Positions 6,365 through 9,942 of a stretch of 9,942 nt of DNA are shown piece by piece (position 1 is the stretch's first letter; each line of letters starts with the position of its first letter). Below the pieces are notes generated by a model. That model made no database searches. It was not told the DNA's origin and saw only the letters and a program-made list of their open reading frames with translations. Position numbers and translations under genes: made by a program. This DNA is from DAOUAJ01 sp034433615 (GTDB lineage: Bacteria; Chloroflexota; Anaerolineae; DUEN01): positions 1-9,942 of the forward strand of contig DAOUAJ010000012.1 in the NCBI GenBank assembly GCA_034433615.1, read 5' to 3'.

Positions 6365-6399
6365 CGTCCCCTTTCCTCCGAAACGGGGGAAGGGGGACG
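6365..6399. repeat. Strong AAA-loop hairpin between aminotransferase and methyltransferase genes
   Basis: CGTCCCCTTTCCTCCG (6365-6380), loop AAA, then a matching right arm 6384-6399. As plus-strand RNA all 16 positions pair, with two G-U wobbles (6372/6392 and 6377/6387). As minus-strand RNA those two become C/A mismatches. The genes on both sides are minus-strand, so a co-transcribed RNA would carry the weaker form. No T-run follows on the minus strand. It is probably a dispersed hairpin repeat or an attenuating/processing stem. Confidence 0.7.
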
Positions 6400-6442
6400 G
6401 AATCGCTCCCTTTGACTTGACAAAGAATTTCACACGAGGGCA

Positions 6443-7684
<1,242 letters not shown>

Positions 7685-7701
7685 AGACTAACCTCAGGGT
7701 G

Positions 7702-9780
7702 TTATCGAGGCGCGTGGTCGCCAGCTTCGGCCCCGCTTCCCGGAGCTAGCGCGCCCCCCTCCCGCAAGGCGCGACGCAACCCTGCAGCCACGCCTGCTCC
7801 GGCGAGCACAACCACACGATCACCGGCCAGCAACTGAGTGTTCCCGCGCGGCACGACGAGACGCCGGCCGCGTTGAATGGCTACAATCACACAATCGCCA
7901 GGCAAGGGGATCTCCTTCAGACATTTGCCGACAGCCCTGTCCCCTACGGCCAGGTCTATCTCCACCAGCTCGGCCCCCGTCGCGGCCTCCAGACGGAGCC
8001 TGGCGATGCGCTGCCGGCGCTGGTCCCGGTCCACCAGCGCGTGCGAGTAGGCGCTCACGATGCCGACCCGCCTGAGCACCCCCACCACCCGGCGCGGGTT
8101 CTGGCGATCTACCACCGGGATGCGCCCCACGTCCAGCGCGCCGAAATGCCGCAGGGCATCCTCGAGGGTCTCATCCGGGAACACGGTGGCCACGTTCTCG
8201 GTGCAGATGTCGCCGACCGTAGCATCCGCCTTGCCAGACTCCAGCGCTCGCTCCAGGTCTGCCAGCGTGACCACGCCGTGCAGCTCGCCGTCCTCGTTCA
8301 GCACCACAAACCCATGATGGGAGCTCTGCTGAAACAGGCGAGCGAGCTCTATGAGCGAGGTGTTGGGGGTCACCGTCGTGAGCTCGGCAAGGGGAGTCAT
8401 GGCCTCTGAGACCAGGATGGTACGCATCAGGTTTTCGTCTTTGCGGGCGCGCACGTCAATGCCGCGACGGATCAGCTTCAGCGTGTAGATGCTCTCGCGC
8501 TCCAGCCGCTCCGCCAGGATGGTGCTGACGACCGTCGCAAACATCAGGGGCAGGATGATGCGATAATCGCGCGTCATCTCGAACAAGATGAGGATCGCCG
8601 TGATCGGCGCGCGCGCGGCGCCGGCGAACACCGCGGCCATGCCCACCATCGCATAGGCCCCGCTAGGAGCGGCGACGTTCGGAAAGACAAGGTGGGCGAT
8701 CTCCCCATACGCCCCGCCTAACACAGCGCCGATGAAAAGCGCCGGCGCGAACACGCCGCCGGAAGCCCCCGATCCCAGCGTGAGCGACGTGGCCAGGATC
8801 TTGGCGAGGATCAAGATGACGAGCAGGCTAAGCCCGAGCCGGCCGGTCAAGGCCTCCTCGATGGCCTCAAATCCGGTGCCAAAGACCTGCGGAACGAGCA
8901 AACCCAGGGCCCCCACCCCGATGCCACCCACCGCCGGCTTGAGATAGGGGGGAAGCCTCCAGCCGTCGAAGACGTCCTCGAAGAAGTACAAGGTCTTCAC
9001 GAACACCAGCGCGCCCAGGCCGGCCATCAGCCCTAACCCCAGATAGAGCAGGAGCTCCCACGGGCTCCTCAGCGTGTATGCCGGCACGGCAAAAGCCGGC
9101 GAGTCGCCCAGAGCCACCCGGGCCACCACGCTGGCCGTGACCGCAGAGATCACGATGGTGCTGAACGTCTGCACCCCGAAATCGCCCAGGATCACCTCGA
9201 GGGCAAACATGACGCCAGCGATCGGCGCATTGAAGGTCGCGGCGATGCCACCGGCCGCGCCGGAGGCGACCAGGTTGATCACCCGTCGCTCGCTCAGCCT
9301 GAAGAACTGCCCGATAGTGGAACCGAGCGCCGAGCCGATTTGCACGATCGGCCCCTCACGCCCCACGGATCCGCCTGACCCGATCGTGATGCTGGACCCG
9401 ATCGCCTTCGCCAGGACGACCACCGGCCGGATCCGGCCGCCGCGCGTGTGCACTGCCGTGAGCACCTCCGGCACCCCGTGTCCCTTCGCCTCCGGCGCGA
9501 CGAAGTGCACCAGCGGCCCCACCAGCAAGCCACCTAACGCCGGCAGGAGAACCACGTACGCGGGGCCCAGGAAGCTCAACACGCGAGCGCCATGACCGAA
9601 AAACAGGCCGTGAAAAAAGGCGATCAGCCGCACAAAGGCGATCGTCCCCAGGCCCGCGCCGACCCCAACCAGCACGGCCAACGTGACCATCACGGCCGTC
9701 TCTGAAGCCCAGAACTTCGCCTTCAGCTCGGCCAGGGACGGAAGCCTCCCAATCCGCACGCCGGAAACCCTATCAGTCAT
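7702..9780 (-). CDS. ClC-family chloride channel/transporter with two CBS domains and TrkA-C domain
   Basis: 692 residues from ATG 9780. An N-terminal ClC membrane domain (to about residue 430) carries the selectivity/gating motifs GHGVPEV (100-106), GSGGSVGREGPIV (134-146, with the gating Glu at 142) and GSGASGGVFAP (336-346). Tyr432 in SIYTLKL may be the anion-site Tyr. Two CBS domains follow (about 455-515 and 520-580; AMTPLAELTTV, VGDICTENVATV), then a TrkA-C/RCK_C domain (about 600-675; PGDCVIVAIQRGRRLVVPRGNTQLLAGDRVVVL). These suggest control by nucleotide or another cytoplasmic ligand. In exchangers the inner proton Glu follows another Glu (LEE/IEE); here it is FALEVIL, with Val. An upstream TTG at 9807 with TGAGG 7 nt before it would add nine residues, but those codons are themselves an SD-like GGGGAGGAGGGG run, so I prefer the ATG. 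Confidence 0.95.
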   Translation of the reverse strand: MTDRVSGVRIGRLPSLAELKAKFWASETAVMVTLAVLVGVGAGLGTIAFVRLIAFFHGLFFGHGARVLSFLGPAYVVLLPALGGLLVGPLVHFVAPEAKGHGVPEVLTAVHTRGGRIRPVVVLAKAIGSSITIGSGGSVGREGPIVQIGSALGSTIGQFFRLSERRVINLVASGAAGGIAATFNAPIAGVMFALEVILGDFGVQTFSTIVISAVTASVVARVALGDSPAFAVPAYTLRSPWELLLYLGLGLMAGLGALVFVKTLYFFEDVFDGWRLPPYLKPAVGGIGVGALGLLVPQVFGTGFEAIEEALTGRLGLSLLVILILAKILATSLTLGSGASGGVFAPALFIGAVLGGAYGEIAHLVFPNVAAPSGAYAMVGMAAVFAGAARAPITAILILFEMTRDYRIILPLMFATVVSTILAERLERESIYTLKLIRRGIDVRARKDENLMRTILVSEAMTPLAELTTVTPNTSLIELARLFQQSSHHGFVVLNEDGELHGVVTLADLERALESGKADATVGDICTENVATVFPDETLEDALRHFGALDVGRIPVVDRQNPRRVVGVLRRVGIVSAYSHALVDRDQRRQRIARLRLEAATGAELVEIDLAVGDRAVGKCLKEIPLPGDCVIVAIQRGRRLVVPRGNTQLLAGDRVVVLAGAGVAAGLRRALREGGALAPGSGAEAGDHAPR

Positions 9781-9830
9781 CCCGGTTTTGATCCCCTCCT
9801 CCCCCAATGATCCGCCTCAACCCTTCGCGC

Positions 9831-9942
9831 CTTCGTGCTCTTCGCGCTTCGTGCCCTTCGCGCCCCTTCGCGCCTTCGTGATCCTAGCCCCTTCGTGCTC
9901 TTCGCGCTTCGTGCCCTTCGCGCCCCTTCGCGCCTTCGTGAT
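9831..9942. repeat. 60-bp direct repeat made of CRCGAAG words, running off the window
   Basis: 9831-9882 and 9891-9942 are identical over 52 bp with a period of exactly 60 bp; the 8-bp linker 9883-9890 is seen once. On the minus strand each unit holds six CRCGAAG words (ACGAAG or GCGAAG) with variable G spacers, and one more copy lies at 9821-9830. It fills the whole region upstream of the ClC gene that is visible. No promoter is recognisable in it. A minus-strand frame is open from 9942 to a TGA at 9817-9819, with 41 Lys/Arg/Glu/Gly-rich residues, but low complexity argues against a real gene. Confidence 0.9.

Noticed and set aside
6401..6442. Promoter for the methyltransferase around TTGACTTGACAAAG
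   Set aside because: The TTGAC motif reads on the plus strand, opposite to the gene, and no matching -10 was found on the minus strand.
9817..9942. Open minus-strand frame through the 60-bp repeat, possible end of a repetitive protein
   Set aside because: A second frame is also open there and the peptide is simple Lys/Arg/Gly sequence; low-complexity DNA explains it better.
9831..9942. CRISPR array
   Set aside because: Only two copies are visible, the spacer would be 8 bp, and the unit is itself internally repetitive; no cas gene is present.

Overview
The window is GC-rich bacterial DNA with seven protein-coding genes, six on the minus strand and one on the plus strand. No rRNA, tRNA, CRISPR array, transposase, phage gene or integration site was seen. 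The gene content is a RadC-family protein, a GH4 glycosidase paired with a BadF-type kinase, a zinc-ribbon membrane protein, a secreted subtilase with Trp/Gly repeats and a ClC channel carrying CBS and TrkA-C domains. With intergenic gaps filled by short degenerate repeats, this resembles what I would expect of a Chloroflexota (Anaerolineae-like) genome. That assignment is an inference from style and gene set, not from a marker gene.

Layout from low to high coordinates. (1) 1-1433, minus: a secreted subtilisin-like (S8) protease cut by the window edge inside its C-terminal VNWGG repeats. It has its own consensus promoter at 1519-1547, and an inverted repeat brackets that promoter. (2) 1602-3916, minus: a two-gene sugar operon, a GH4 6-phospho-glycosidase followed at once by a BadF/BadG-family sugar kinase (GlcNAc-kinase-like). 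(3) 3917-4047: a gap with a long-loop inverted repeat and purine-rich degenerate repeats. (4) 4048-4761, minus: radC, divergent from (5) 4897-5412, plus: a small two-TM double-zinc-ribbon protein with a consensus sigma70 promoter. (6) 5413-5565: a convergent gap holding a perfect 27-bp palindrome and a tandem octamer. (7) 5566-9780, minus: a ClC chloride channel/transporter, a DegT-family aminotransferase resembling GDP-perosamine synthase 17 nt later, and, after a 145-nt gap holding a near-perfect hairpin, a SAM-dependent methyltransferase. (8) 9817-9942: a 60-bp direct repeat built of CRCGAAG words, running off the window.

How the genes fit together: the GH4 enzyme and the kinase plausibly form a small PTS-independent disaccharide or amino-sugar catabolic unit. 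The aminotransferase and methyltransferase look like deoxy-amino-sugar / cell-surface polysaccharide functions. The ClC gene shares their transcription unit but has no obvious functional tie to them. I found no clear candidate for a wholly new multi-gene system. The most interesting material is non-coding: the palindrome, the hairpin, the promoter-flanking inverted repeat, and the fact that several intergenic gaps each contain a different short degenerate repeat.
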